This document shows, piece by piece, positions 44,528-54,453 of a stretch of 64,000 nucleotides of DNA (the first letter of the stretch is position 1; every line of letters starts with the position of its first letter). The stretch is from Alphaproteobacteria bacterium (lineage in GTDB: Bacteria; Pseudomonadota; Alphaproteobacteria; Rhizobiales; JAJFHC01). Made by a program: the position numbers and the translations under genes. The notes under the pieces were generated by a model. It did not search any database. It was not told the DNA's origin and saw only the letters and a list, made by a program, of their open reading frames with translations. Where the stretch lies: assembly GCA_021775805.1 (NCBI GenBank), contig JAJFHD010000055.1, forward strand, positions 1-64,000, written 5' to 3'.

Positions 44528-46357
44528 ATGCGAATCTCTATGGAATCATCAAGGTTGCGACAACGTCTCAGCGTGACCGCGTTGGCGGTAATTGCGTGCC
44601 TGATGGTCTTGCGTATGGCGACTGCCCATGCGGTGCCCGCGCACGGCATCGCAATGCACGGGCAGCTTCAATACAAAAAAGACTTTTCCAGTTTCGCCTA
44701 CGTCAACCCGTCTGCCCCGAAGGGGGGAAACGTCACCTTCGCGGCCGTCGGCACGTTCGACAGCACCAATCCAATGATCGTCAAGGGTATTGCGGCAATG
44801 GGACTGCGGGCCCATGTCTTCGAAAGCCTTCTGGCAAGAAACCTCGACGAACCGTTTTCGCTGTATGGGCTGCTGGCCGAGTCGGTTGAGGTGCCTGACG
44901 ACCGGAGCTGGGTGGAATTCACTCTGCGTCAGAACGCAAGGTTCTCCGACGGATCGCCGGTCACCGTGGAGGACGTCGTTTTTTCCCTTGAAGTTCTGCG
45001 CGATCACGGCCGGCCCAATTATCAAAGCTACTACTCCAAAGTCGCGCGCACGGATGTACGAGGGCCGCGAACCGTACGTTTTGTGTTCGAAGCAGGGACG
45101 GATCGTGAGTTGCCTCTCATTCTCGGCCTGATGGCGGTGCTGCCAAAACATCATTACGACAAGCAGACGTTCGAAGCCACGACACTCGCCGCCCCGCTTG
45201 GCAGCGGCCCATACATAGTCGAGCGAATACAACCGGGCGAACGTATCGTTTACCGGCGGGATCCGAACTATTGGGGCGGTTCGCTTGCGGTGAATGCCGG
45301 CCGGCATAATTTCGATACGGTCCGCTATGACTATTACCGGGACCAGAACAGCGCCTTCGAGGCGTTCAAGAAAGGCCTCTGTGACGTTCGCCTGGAGAAC
45401 GACCCAACCAGATGGGCGCGCGGCTATGATTTCCCCGCTGTTGGAGACGGCCGGATCGTCCGGGAGAAAATTCCCACCAAACTGCCGTCCGGAATGAACG
45501 CGTTCGTCTTCAATACCCGACGGCCGGTTTTTTCCGATATCCGGGTACGCAAAGCGCTCCTGGGCCTGTTCGATTTCTCCTGGGTCAACAAGAACCTCTA
45601 TTTCGGACTGTATGCACGGACGCAGAGCTATTTCGACAATTCCGAGCTTTCATCTCACGGCCGCCCTGCGGACCGGCACGAACGCCAATTGCTGAGACCC
45701 TACATTGCCGGTATCGATCCCGACATTCTGGAGGGTCGCCATCAACTGCCCGATGGCGATGGGACAGGTCGCAACCGGAAGAACCTCCGCAAGGCCCTCG
45801 GACTGTTGAAGCAGGCAGGCTACGCATTGCGCGACGGCCGCCTCACAAACATGGCGACGGGCAAGCCTTTTGCCTTCGAATTACTTGTGATCGATCGAGA
45901 CCAGGAAAGGCTCGCCCTGAACTTTGCCGGACGCCTCAAGTCGGCGGGTATCGAGGCGCGGGTCCGTCAGATCGATTCGACCCAGTATCAAAACCGCAAA
46001 CAGAACTATGATTTTGACATGATTCCGAACTTCTGGTTTGCCTCGTTGTCACCGGGTAACGAGCAAAGTTTCTACTGGGGCACATACGGACGTGAAACGC
46101 CCGGTACGAGAAACTACATGGGAACAGAGAATCCCGCTATAGATGATGTGATTTCCGCCTTGTTGAAGGCGCGTGACCGTTCAGAGTTTGTTTCCACAGT
46201 GAGAGCGTTGGACCGGATACTGTTATCCGAGATCTATGTTATTCCGTTATTTTTTCCGCCGAGCCGTTGGGCTGCACGGTGGCAGAAAATCAAGAGGCCA
46301 GAGCGCACTTCGCTCTATGGTTACGTGCCCGATACCTGGTGGCACGAACCGGACTGA
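44528..46357 (+). CDS. extracellular solute-binding protein, family 5 (YejA-like)
   Basis: A 609-aa periplasmic binding protein for oligopeptides or similar solutes. It carries a signal peptide (hydrophobic core about residues 17-33) and opens the mature part with HGIAMHGQLQYKKDFSSFAYVNPSAPKGG, as in YejA. GSGPYIVERIQPGERIVYRRDPNYWGG is the family 5 hallmark. No permease or ATPase genes adjoin it; the next gene begins 15 bp after its stop, so it may be co-expressed with the two acyl-CoA synthetase-like genes. Confidence 0.87.
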   Translation: MRISMESSRLRQRLSVTALAVIACLMVLRMATAHAVPAHGIAMHGQLQYKKDFSSFAYVNPSAPKGGNVTFAAVGTFDSTNPMIVKGIAAMGLRAHVFESLLARNLDEPFSLYGLLAESVEVPDDRSWVEFTLRQNARFSDGSPVTVEDVVFSLEVLRDHGRPNYQSYYSKVARTDVRGPRTVRFVFEAGTDRELPLILGLMAVLPKHHYDKQTFEATTLAAPLGSGPYIVERIQPGERIVYRRDPNYWGGSLAVNAGRHNFDTVRYDYYRDQNSAFEAFKKGLCDVRLENDPTRWARGYDFPAVGDGRIVREKIPTKLPSGMNAFVFNTRRPVFSDIRVRKALLGLFDFSWVNKNLYFGLYARTQSYFDNSELSSHGRPADRHERQLLRPYIAGIDPDILEGRHQLPDGDGTGRNRKNLRKALGLLKQAGYALRDGRLTNMATGKPFAFELLVIDRDQERLALNFAGRLKSAGIEARVRQIDSTQYQNRKQNYDFDMIPNFWFASLSPGNEQSFYWGTYGRETPGTRNYMGTENPAIDDVISALLKARDRSEFVSTVRALDRILLSEIYVIPLFFPPSRWAARWQKIKRPERTSLYGYVPDTWWHEPD

Positions 46358-46372
46358 GGGGGAAAAGGCAAC

Positions 46373-48055
46373 ATGATTCTAAGCGATGCGGCAACCATCG
46401 ACCACTACACCAATGCCGGAGTATGGGGACGGGCGACACTCGATGCGATATTCCGCAAGACCGCACAGTCTGACCCTGACCGACTAGCCCTGGCCGATCC
46501 GCCGAACCGGTCGGCCGTAACCCATGGCAACCCCAGGCAGTTCACCTATCGCGAGGCCGATGCTGTTATCGGAAAGCTGGCGCGGCAATTCACGGATCTT
46601 GGCCTCGTTCCCGGTGATATTGTTGCAACTCAACTGCCCAACACGGTGGAGCAGATCGTCGTACTGCTGGCCTGCGCGCGATGTGGCCTCATTGACTCGC
46701 CGCTGCCTTTGATGTGGCGTGAGTTTGAACTGTCGACCGCCCTGCCCTCGATTGCTCCCAAGGCACTGCTGTCTTGCGTGGACATTGTCGGACGCGATCA
46801 TGCCGAAATGATGCGTCACGCGGCGGCCGACCTGTTCAGCGTTCGTTTCGTGTTGTCGTTCGGCCGCGATGTTCCCGAAGGCGTTGTTCCGCTTGACGGG
46901 ATATTTGACCCGGACACGCCAGTGGACACCACGGAATGGCCGGATGTCTCGGCAAACGACATTTTGACCATTTGCTGGGCCGGCGGCCAGCATCCGACAC
47001 CCTGTCCGGTGCCACGGTCTCACAATCACTGGATTGCCGCCGGTCTGATGAATTTGCTGGAAGCCCGCATCAGTCGAGGCAATGCGCTGTTGTGTCCCTA
47101 CCCTCTTGCGGGGCTGGTTTCGATTGGTGGGTTTTTTGTGCCGTGGCTGCTGTCGAGCGGAACACTCCATCTTCATCACCCCTTCGACCTGGATGTTTTT
47201 GTTGAGCAGCTTCAAACCCTCACCATTGATTTCACCGGATTGCCGCCGGCGGTCATCGATGCGTTGAAGAGCGATGGCGTGTTCAACAAGGGCGCGCCGG
47301 CGAGCGGACTTTCATCAGTGGGCTGTTTCTGGCCTAGCCCATTTCTTCCCGAGTCCGCCAACGAGCGGGCCGCCAACCTGTCGGTTCCGGTGGTCGACAT
47401 ACGGACATTTGGAGAAATGGCCTATGTTGCCCGAAGGAGAACGCCCAACGAACGCCCCTGTCTGCTCACCCATGGCGAATGGAATGCGCCGGTGGGCACC
47501 CCAAGTGGACCGGTCCTGTTAAGCTCACGGGTCAGAGGGGGCGCGGTTTCGAACAGTAATGACAGCAGCCTTCTGGCGGGCGACCTCATGATCAAAAGCG
47601 CAATGATGTTTGATGCATTCTACCCGAGTGTGATCCCCGGCAGCGATGAGCCCACGCTTGAAAAAGACTCGCACGGGTTTGTCAATACGGGCATCCGGTG
47701 CCGCTTCGTCGGGGCGGCAAAACCATCGCTCGACTGTGTTCGCCGGGAGGGCAGCATCATCTATCATGGCGGGATGTCGATATCAGCGTGCGAGCTCGAC
47801 AGGCTGTATGCAGGCCACGACCTGCTGTCCGATGCGGCGGCTTTCACATTCGACGATCCAATCATGGGTGAACGGATTATTGCCGCGATTGTTCCCAGTC
47901 CGGGGAAGTCGATTACATTTGATGACTTCGCAGACTATCTGAAACAGCAGAAGGTGGCAGCCTACAAGGTGCCCGACCGTGTGGTCACTGTTAAGATGAT
48001 CCCGCGCGACGAACATGGCGAAGTACTGCGCGACCGGGTTCTCGATCAGATTTAA
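46373..48055 (+). CDS. degenerate acyl-CoA synthetase-like protein (ANL superfamily)
   Basis: A 560-aa homologue of AMP-forming acyl-CoA synthetases that lacks key catalytic motifs. Fold marks remain (QFTYREADAVIGKLARQF, PGDIVATQLPNTVEQIVVLLAC). The ATP-binding P-loop (normally YTSGTTGxPKG) is instead CWAGGQHPTPCPVPRSH at about residues 201-217. The motif with the hinge Asp and GRxxD is not recognisable, and the adenylation Lys near the C-terminus is Glu550 (EHGEVLRDRV instead of xxGKxLRxxL). No frameshift or stop is present, so it is maintained as a protein. It may be a binding or regulatory partner of the intact synthetase that follows. Confidence 0.72.
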   Translation: MILSDAATIDHYTNAGVWGRATLDAIFRKTAQSDPDRLALADPPNRSAVTHGNPRQFTYREADAVIGKLARQFTDLGLVPGDIVATQLPNTVEQIVVLLACARCGLIDSPLPLMWREFELSTALPSIAPKALLSCVDIVGRDHAEMMRHAAADLFSVRFVLSFGRDVPEGVVPLDGIFDPDTPVDTTEWPDVSANDILTICWAGGQHPTPCPVPRSHNHWIAAGLMNLLEARISRGNALLCPYPLAGLVSIGGFFVPWLLSSGTLHLHHPFDLDVFVEQLQTLTIDFTGLPPAVIDALKSDGVFNKGAPASGLSSVGCFWPSPFLPESANERAANLSVPVVDIRTFGEMAYVARRRTPNERPCLLTHGEWNAPVGTPSGPVLLSSRVRGGAVSNSNDSSLLAGDLMIKSAMMFDAFYPSVIPGSDEPTLEKDSHGFVNTGIRCRFVGAAKPSLDCVRREGSIIYHGGMSISACELDRLYAGHDLLSDAAAFTFDDPIMGERIIAAIVPSPGKSITFDDFADYLKQQKVAAYKVPDRVVTVKMIPRDEHGEVLRDRVLDQI

Positions 48056-48071
48056 AGGTAATGCGTCAGCC

Positions 48072-49622
48072 ATGACTGGTGTCCCAAACGAGCCGCCGCC
48101 TGCTGTTCTCAACATCTCGCGTTACTGCATCGGCGGACCGGCGCAATATTATGCCGACAAGACCGCCCTTGTGGTCGTGCCGGATCTTGACGACACATCC
48201 ACCGATGAACGGTGGTCCTACCGCGAACTTGACGAAACCGTATGCCGTTTTGCCACGGGGCTTGTCCGGACAGGCCTGAGACCCGGCGACCGCCTGCTTG
48301 TGCGGATGAAAAACACATCGGAGTTTGCTCTGATGTTTTTTGGCGCCATGGCCGCCGGTATCATACCCATCCCGACCTCCGAGCAATTGTCCGCCAGAGA
48401 GGTCGACTACATGCTTTCGGACTCAGGTGCCGCAGGGATGGCGGTGACGCCGGGGCTCGAGATGCCTGAATTTCTGCCCGACATCAAGATCATCGGACCG
48501 GAAGAAGCGAAGGGTTTCTACGACCTGTCCATGACGGCGTACGCTAGAACCAAAGCCGACGACCCGGCATTCCTGATTTACACGTCGGGCACCTCCGGCA
48601 ACCCCAAAGGTGTCCTGCACGCCCACCGGTCCATCTGGGGCCGCCGGCCGATGTATCAGGGCTGGTATGGAATCTCCAGCGAAGACATCATGGTTCACGC
48701 AGGCGCCTTCAACTGGACCTACACCCTGGGTGTTGGCATCAGCGACCCGTTGGCGAATGGGGCGACAACCGTACTGTTCACCGGCGAGAAACACGCCTCA
48801 GCCTGGCCAAGGCTCATCAACCGTGAACATGGCACAATCTTTGCCGCCGTTCCCACTGTCTATCGACAAATTCTCAAATACAGCGAAGAAGACCGTATCG
48901 ACCTGCCGACACTGCGCCACGGTCTGACTGCCGGCGAACCCCTGCCACTCGACGTTTCCGAAGAATGGCGGCGGCGGACCGACCGTGTCCTTTACGAGGC
49001 CCTGGGCATGAGTGAGATTTCAACATACATCTCCTCGTCGCCGACCGTGCCGGTGGTGCCCGGTTCGCCCGGCCGGCCTCAGACCGGTCGCCGGGTCGGA
49101 ATACTGGCAGCCGACGACGACTCAGTGGAGCCGGCACCGCCTGGAACCGTCGGCCTGCTTGCGGTTCACAACAGCGATCCGGGTCTGATGCTGCGCTACT
49201 GGAACCGGCCAGAGGATACCGCGGCCGCGTACCGGGGCGACTGGTTCATCGGCGGCGATCTCGCCATGATCGACAAAAACGGTTATGTCTGGTTCGACGG
49301 ACGCGCAGACGATGTCATGAACGCCATGGGCTACCGTGTCTCGCCTGCGGAGGTTGAAGAGGTCATGACAGCGCACAAAAGCGTGTCCGAGTGTGCCGTC
49401 ACCGAAATCGAGGTCCGCAAGAACATTTCGGTGATTGCCGCGTTTGTCGTCACCGTCCCCGGCATTCCGGTGGATGCCGAAACTCTCCTGGACCATGCAA
49501 GCCGTGAACTGGCGCGCTACAAGTGCCCCCGGGAAATCGTCTTCCTCGACGCTCTGCCAAGAACACCTAATGGCAAACTTGTGCGCAAGAAACTGAAGCC
49601 ACTGTTTCAACCCGGCATCTGA
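48072..49622 (+). CDS. AMP-forming acyl/aryl-CoA synthetase, benzoate-CoA ligase-like
   Basis: A 516-aa ANL-family CoA ligase with complete motifs: P-loop YTSGTSGNPKG (170-180), GMSEISTYISS, the hinge region GDLAMIDKNGYVWFDGRADDVMNAMGYRVSP and the adenylation Lys502 in PNGKLVRKKL. The pattern resembles benzoate- or 2-aminobenzoate-CoA ligases, but acetate- or medium-chain-type substrates cannot be excluded. The ATG at 48072 was chosen over the frame opening at 48015, which overlaps the previous gene. It sits 16 bp after the degenerate homologue, an active/inactive pair. Confidence 0.84.
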   Translation: MTGVPNEPPPAVLNISRYCIGGPAQYYADKTALVVVPDLDDTSTDERWSYRELDETVCRFATGLVRTGLRPGDRLLVRMKNTSEFALMFFGAMAAGIIPIPTSEQLSAREVDYMLSDSGAAGMAVTPGLEMPEFLPDIKIIGPEEAKGFYDLSMTAYARTKADDPAFLIYTSGTSGNPKGVLHAHRSIWGRRPMYQGWYGISSEDIMVHAGAFNWTYTLGVGISDPLANGATTVLFTGEKHASAWPRLINREHGTIFAAVPTVYRQILKYSEEDRIDLPTLRHGLTAGEPLPLDVSEEWRRRTDRVLYEALGMSEISTYISSSPTVPVVPGSPGRPQTGRRVGILAADDDSVEPAPPGTVGLLAVHNSDPGLMLRYWNRPEDTAAAYRGDWFIGGDLAMIDKNGYVWFDGRADDVMNAMGYRVSPAEVEEVMTAHKSVSECAVTEIEVRKNISVIAAFVVTVPGIPVDAETLLDHASRELARYKCPREIVFLDALPRTPNGKLVRKKLKPLFQPGI

Positions 49623-49712
49623 AACCGCCAAAAAAGTTCGCCGGTAAATGACATCCCGATCCGTATCACTTCACAAGAAACACGGCTACACACCTGTTAA
49701 CGGATCAAGACA

Positions 49713-49862
49713 ATGAAGAAGATCAAGGCCCGGACTGTGAAGCGGCGCAATCCCGTCGCGGCGTCTTTGCGGCTGTTCCGACGAAAAGTTGAACGCGGCA
49801 AACGCAGTTATGAGCGGCATGAAAAGCACAAACACGCTAACACTTTCGCCCAGGGCATGTGA
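49713..49862 (+). CDS. small basic protein, ArfA-like ribosome-rescue factor
   Basis: A 49-residue ORF starting MKKIKARTVKRRNPVAASLR and continuing LFRRKVERGKRSYERHEKHKH. The order N-x-x-A-x-x-L, L-F-R-x-x-V-x-x-x-K, S-Y-x-R and a basic His/Lys tail matches the N-terminal part of ArfA, the alternative ribosome-rescue factor that recruits RF2 to stalled ribosomes when trans-translation fails. A dyad GATCCGT (49658-49664)/ACGGATC (49700-49706) lies just upstream of the start codon and could form a hairpin over the initiation region. It is short, so the assignment is moderate. Confidence 0.6.
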   Translation: MKKIKARTVKRRNPVAASLRLFRRKVERGKRSYERHEKHKHANTFAQGM

Positions 49863-49919
49863 CAAGACCACGGTGGTCGTTTAGTCTGGCCCGCCAGTCG
49901 AGCGAGAGGTGTACGAGCC

Positions 49920-50588
49920 ATGACGTCAGAACCCCTGCAAATCGACATCATATCCGATGTCATGTGTCCCTGGTGCCTTGTCGGCAAGCGGCGCTTTGAA
50001 AAGGCTCTGGCCATGCGGCCCGACATCGCCGTCGATGTCAGGTGGCGGCCGTTCCTGCTCGACCCGACTATCCCGTCAACCGGAATCGATCGGCAGGAAT
50101 ACCTCTCCAACAAGTTTGGCGGACCCGACCGGGCACGCGAGATCTACCGCACCATCGAACAGGCAGGCGAGGACGAAGGCATTCCCTTTGCCTTCGACAA
50201 GATTAAAAGATCACCCAACACGATTGACGCCCACCGGGTCATTCGCTGGGCATCGAACGAAGGGTGTCAGGATGCCGTCGTCGAGCGGTTGTTCGAGATG
50301 TTCTTCATTGAGGGCCTCGATATTGGCGACCGGGCAGTTCTGCGCGAGGCGTCTGTTGAAGCCGGCATGGACGAGAAACTTGTGACCCGTCTCCTGGCCA
50401 CTGAAGAAGACCGCGATCTGGTGGAGAAGGAAGTGGCCCTTGCCCGCGAAATGGGAGTCAACGGCGTTCCCTGTTTCATTGTCGGCAACAAATATGTGGT
50501 GATGGGCGCTGAACAACCTGAAACGATTGTCGGGGCCCTCGACCGCGCACTTCAGGATACGTTAGAGGAAACACGGCCAACTGATTGA
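49920..50588 (+). CDS. DsbA-family oxidoreductase, FrnE type
   Basis: A 222-aa cytoplasmic thioredoxin-fold protein with the active-site motif CPWC (Cys16, Cys19) and the cis-Pro in NGVPCFIVGNKY. The RWRPFLLDPTIPSTGIDRQEYL segment is typical of FrnE/polyketide-type DsbA homologues. No signal peptide, so it acts in the cytoplasm, probably on disulfides or glutathione adducts. Transcribed convergently with mfd. Confidence 0.9.
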   Translation: MTSEPLQIDIISDVMCPWCLVGKRRFEKALAMRPDIAVDVRWRPFLLDPTIPSTGIDRQEYLSNKFGGPDRAREIYRTIEQAGEDEGIPFAFDKIKRSPNTIDAHRVIRWASNEGCQDAVVERLFEMFFIEGLDIGDRAVLREASVEAGMDEKLVTRLLATEEDRDLVEKEVALAREMGVNGVPCFIVGNKYVVMGAEQPETIVGALDRALQDTLEETRPTD

Positions 50589-50598
50589 TATCGATATG

Positions 50599-53500
50599 TT
50601 AAGCTGCAACCGCCGAAACATCCGCAAGCCGTTCCAGCTGGCGTAGTATGACAGAAACGCCTTTGAGACGTTGCTCTGCCGTGTCCCATTCCCGGATAAG
50701 AACCAATTTGTGATCGGGCCGCAGTTTAGCCAATTGTCCCTGTTCGGTGATGAACTGAACCAGCCCGGCCGGGTTGGGGAATTTGTCGTCCCGAAAGCGG
50801 ATGACAACACCTTTCGGCCCGGCATCGATCGTCGCGACATTGGCACGACGGCAGAACAGTTTGATGGAAACGATCTGCATTAGATGATCGACTTCCTCCG
50901 GCAATGATCCGAAACGATCGATCAACTCAGCCGCAAAGCCGTCAATTTCCTGTGGCGTCTCAAGTCCGGACAGCCGCCGGTACAACCCCATGCGCAACTG
51001 CAGATCCGAGACATAACTTTCCGGTATCAATACCGACGTGCCGACATTGATCTGCGGCGACCATTGGCCGGACTGTTCCGTCTCGTCGCCCCCCTCGCGC
51101 AGGGACGCCACGGCTTCCTCAAGCATGCTCTGGTAGAGTTCAAATCCGACTTCCTTGATGTGCCCGGATTGCTCTTCACCGAGCAGGTTCCCCGCCCCGC
51201 GAATATCCAGATCATGACTTGCCAGACTGAACCCGGCACCCAGCGAATCCAGAGACTGCAGAACCTGCAGCCGCTTGTCGGCCGTGGCTGTGAGGATTCG
51301 GCCCGCCGGCACCGTGAACAGGGCATAGGCCCTGGTCTTTGAACGTCCGACCCGCCCGCGCAGCTGATAGAGCTGGGCCAGTCCGAACATGTCCGACCGG
51401 TGAACGATCAGGGTGTTAGCGGTCGGGATATCAAGCCCGGACTCGACGATCGTCGTCGACAGGAGAACATCGTACTGACGGTCATAAAACGCCGTCATGA
51501 TATCTTCGAGCTGCCCCGGCGTCATTTGCCCGTGGGCAACACCGACTTTGACTTCAGGGACATAGTCACTCAGGAACTGCCGCCGGTCTTCAAGGTCGGA
51601 GACACGCGGGCAGACATAGAAAGTCTGGCCGCCCCGGTACAGCTCGCGCAACAACGCTTCGCGCAATGTCACAGGATCAAATGGCGTTATAAAGGTCCGG
51701 ACAGCCAGCCGGTCCACCGGCGGCGTCGCAATCAGGGAAAGTTCGCGCACGCCGGTAAGCGCCAGTTGCAGTGTGCGCGGGATCGGGGTGGCACTCAGGG
51801 TCAGAACGTGGACATTTGACCGAAGTTCCTTCAGGCGTTCCTTGTGGGATACGCCGAAATGCTGTTCTTCATCGATTATCAGAAGACCAAGGTCGCGGAA
51901 CTTGATCGACTTGCCCAGCAGAACATGTGTTCCGATGACGATGTCGACATCGCCGCTGGTAAGACCCCGTTTGGTTTCGTTAAGGTCCTTTGTGCCGACG
52001 AGCCGGGAGGCTTGCTCAATACGCACCGGAAAACCCTGAAAACGTTCCCTGAAGGTTTGATAATGCTGCCGGGCAAGCAGTGTGGTTGGCACCACCACCG
52101 CCACCTGCTTGCCTGACATCGCCGCCACGAATGCCGATCGCAAAGCGACTTCGGTCTTGCCGAATCCAACGTCACCACAAATCAGCCGATCCATTGGCCG
52201 GCCGCTGGCCATGTCCTCCAGCACCGCATCGATCGAGCGCATCTGGTCTTCGGTTTCTTCAAACGGGAAGCGGGCGCAGAACTCGTCAAAGCTCATGTCC
52301 GCTGGCTGCAATATGTCGCCCGATTTGAGTTGGCGGGCGGCGGCGGTCTTGATCAACTGGCCGGCAATCTCACGGATGCGTTCCTTCAACCGTGCCTTGC
52401 GGGCCTGCCAGCCGGATCCACCAAGCCTGTCAAGTTGAACGCCTGCCATGTCTGAGCCGTAGCGACTGAGCAACTCGATGTTCTCGACCGGCAGAAACAG
52501 CCGGTCTCCGCGGTCGTAGGTCAGGTACAGACAGTCATGCGGCGCGCCCTGGACTTCGATGGTCCTCAAACCCTCAAACCGGCCGATGCCATGGTCCACA
52601 TGGACCACGAGATCTCCAGGAGCAATGCTCGAGACTTCGGTCAGGAAATCGTTCGCGCGCTTGGTTTTGCGGGTGCGGCGCACCAGTCTGTCGCCCAGAA
52701 CATCCTGTTCGCCTATGACCACAAGGTCAGGCGTTTCAAATCCGGATTCGAGGCCAAGAACCGCAAGACCGACCACGGAGCGATCAAGCCGGTGGGCTTC
52801 ATCCCAGTTGGCAATCAGGGCTGTAGCACCGACATTGTGGTCCTCGAGGACACCGGCGAGCCGTTCACGGGCACCGCCTGTCCAGCTCGCCAGAAGTATC
52901 CGCTTGTTGTCGGCGCGCAGGCGCGCCACATGTTCGCTGAGCGCGTCAAAAACGTTTCGCCCCTCCTCCGCCCGTTCCGGCGCGAAACTGCGCCCCTTGC
53001 GTCCCGACAGGGTGACAATCTTTCCGGAACTGTCGCCCTCAGGCCGCTCGAACGGGGTGATTGTCCGCAGCACTGTAGAGTGGATCACCTCCTGCCACTT
53101 GGTTTCATCGATGTAGAGATGATCCGGCGGCAATGGTTTGTAGGGTGGTGCGCCAAAGCTGTTTTGTGTCATCGCCGCCTTGCGCGCCTCAAAGTATTCG
53201 GTTGTTTGATCTACCCGAGATTGGCGGGCATCATCCACCATGTGGTCGACAAACACCCGCGCGTCGGGCAGGTAATCGAAAAATGTGCAGAGTTCCTCGT
53301 GGAATAGCGAAAGCCAATGTTCCATGCCATCGAAACGGCGCCCGTCCGAGATCGCCTCATAAAGCGGATCGGTGTCTGTCATGGCGCCGAAAGCGGCCAC
53401 ATAGCCTGTTCGGAAGCGCGCGATTGTCTCATCATTGAGAAGGATTTCGCTCGCCGGCAAGAATTCGACCGACTGAAGCTGCCCGACAGTACGTTGGGTT

Positions 53501-54117
53501 TCCGCATCGAACGACCTGATCGACTCCAGGGTATCTCCGAAGAGGTCCAGTCGAACCGGCAGCTCCGTGCCGGGCGCAAAGATATCGACAATACCACCGC
53601 GGATCGCATAGTCGCCCGCTTCCACGACCGTACCCGTGCGGCTGAACCCGTTGCGGCTGAGATAGACGGTCAGGTCATCAAGAACGATCCGGTTGCCAGG
53701 GCGGGCGGACCAACTGGCGGAACGCACCACGTCAGGCATCGGCACGCGCTGGACGGCGGCATTGATGGTGGTCAGGACAATCGTCGGACCGGACTGCCTG
53801 TCCCTTTCATCTGCCAACCGCGCCAGGGTCGCCATCCGGGTGGCAATGATGTCGCCGCGCGGCGAGACCCGGTCGTAGGGCAGGCAGTCCCACGCCGGAA
53901 ACGTCAGGACCGTTGCCTCAGGCGCAAAGAACCTCAAGCTGTCTGCGACTGCTGCCAGACGCTGATCGTCACGGGTGATGTAAACCACAATGCCTTGGGT
54001 TGCCGCGGCATGGTTCAGCCGCGCATAGTCTCCCAGAACCAGGCCTTCAAGACCGTCCGGCACGCCACACAATGTCACCGGGCTAGGGTCACCGACAATA
54101 TCTTGCAGGGTCAACAC
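50599..54117 (-). CDS. mfd: transcription-repair coupling factor Mfd
   Basis: A full-length 1172-aa Mfd: N-terminal UvrB-like damage-recognition region, RNA-polymerase-interaction domain (GDLVVHVDHGIGRFEGL), and a RecG-like translocase with Walker A GDVGFGKT at 648-655, DEEQ helicase box in IIDEEQHFGVSHKERL, and LRGRVGRSKTRAYALF near the end. It removes RNA polymerase stalled at DNA lesions and recruits UvrA. It is followed, on the same strand upstream, by sdhE with a 39-bp gap. Confidence 0.95.
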   Translation of the reverse strand: MLTLQDIVGDPSPVTLCGVPDGLEGLVLGDYARLNHAAATQGIVVYITRDDQRLAAVADSLRFFAPEATVLTFPAWDCLPYDRVSPRGDIIATRMATLARLADERDRQSGPTIVLTTINAAVQRVPMPDVVRSASWSARPGNRIVLDDLTVYLSRNGFSRTGTVVEAGDYAIRGGIVDIFAPGTELPVRLDLFGDTLESIRSFDAETQRTVGQLQSVEFLPASEILLNDETIARFRTGYVAAFGAMTDTDPLYEAISDGRRFDGMEHWLSLFHEELCTFFDYLPDARVFVDHMVDDARQSRVDQTTEYFEARKAAMTQNSFGAPPYKPLPPDHLYIDETKWQEVIHSTVLRTITPFERPEGDSSGKIVTLSGRKGRSFAPERAEEGRNVFDALSEHVARLRADNKRILLASWTGGARERLAGVLEDHNVGATALIANWDEAHRLDRSVVGLAVLGLESGFETPDLVVIGEQDVLGDRLVRRTRKTKRANDFLTEVSSIAPGDLVVHVDHGIGRFEGLRTIEVQGAPHDCLYLTYDRGDRLFLPVENIELLSRYGSDMAGVQLDRLGGSGWQARKARLKERIREIAGQLIKTAAARQLKSGDILQPADMSFDEFCARFPFEETEDQMRSIDAVLEDMASGRPMDRLICGDVGFGKTEVALRSAFVAAMSGKQVAVVVPTTLLARQHYQTFRERFQGFPVRIEQASRLVGTKDLNETKRGLTSGDVDIVIGTHVLLGKSIKFRDLGLLIIDEEQHFGVSHKERLKELRSNVHVLTLSATPIPRTLQLALTGVRELSLIATPPVDRLAVRTFITPFDPVTLREALLRELYRGGQTFYVCPRVSDLEDRRQFLSDYVPEVKVGVAHGQMTPGQLEDIMTAFYDRQYDVLLSTTIVESGLDIPTANTLIVHRSDMFGLAQLYQLRGRVGRSKTRAYALFTVPAGRILTATADKRLQVLQSLDSLGAGFSLASHDLDIRGAGNLLGEEQSGHIKEVGFELYQSMLEEAVASLREGGDETEQSGQWSPQINVGTSVLIPESYVSDLQLRMGLYRRLSGLETPQEIDGFAAELIDRFGSLPEEVDHLMQIVSIKLFCRRANVATIDAGPKGVVIRFRDDKFPNPAGLVQFITEQGQLAKLRPDHKLVLIREWDTAEQRLKGVSVILRQLERLADVSAVAA

Positions 54118-54156
54118 GAGTTACAGGTCTCCGCCATGGGGCTCGCACGCCCCACT

Positions 54157-54453
54157 TTATGACTTCATTCCAAAATCGGAAGGTTCAAAACGCAGGGCCG
54201 ACAACGTCCGAAACACTGCGGAATCGTGCTCATCCGGTACAGGTTCGCGACCGCAAACCCAGTTGAATATATCCTGGTCGGCCTCGCCCATCAGGCGTTC
54301 CAAGGCATCGAGTTCACCGTCCTGGAGGTCTTTGATATGTCGATCGGCGAATGTTCCGAGCAGGTAGTCCATCTCCTTGGTTCCGCGATGCCAAGCCTGA
54401 AACCTGAGCCTCTTGCGCCGCGTTTCACGCTGTTCGGGAGCTGACATCGCCAC
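54157..54453 (-). CDS. sdhE: FAD assembly factor SdhE
   Basis: A 98-aa (96 if the ATG at 54447 is used) small helical protein that helps covalent flavinylation of succinate dehydrogenase. The diagnostic RGxxE motif is present as RGTKE (Arg23-Glu27), followed by MDYLLGTFADRH and IFNWVCGREPVP. It lies between mfd and recG, a common alphaproteobacterial arrangement. Confidence 0.92.
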   Translation of the reverse strand: MAMSAPEQRETRRKRLRFQAWHRGTKEMDYLLGTFADRHIKDLQDGELDALERLMGEADQDIFNWVCGREPVPDEHDSAVFRTLSALRFEPSDFGMKS

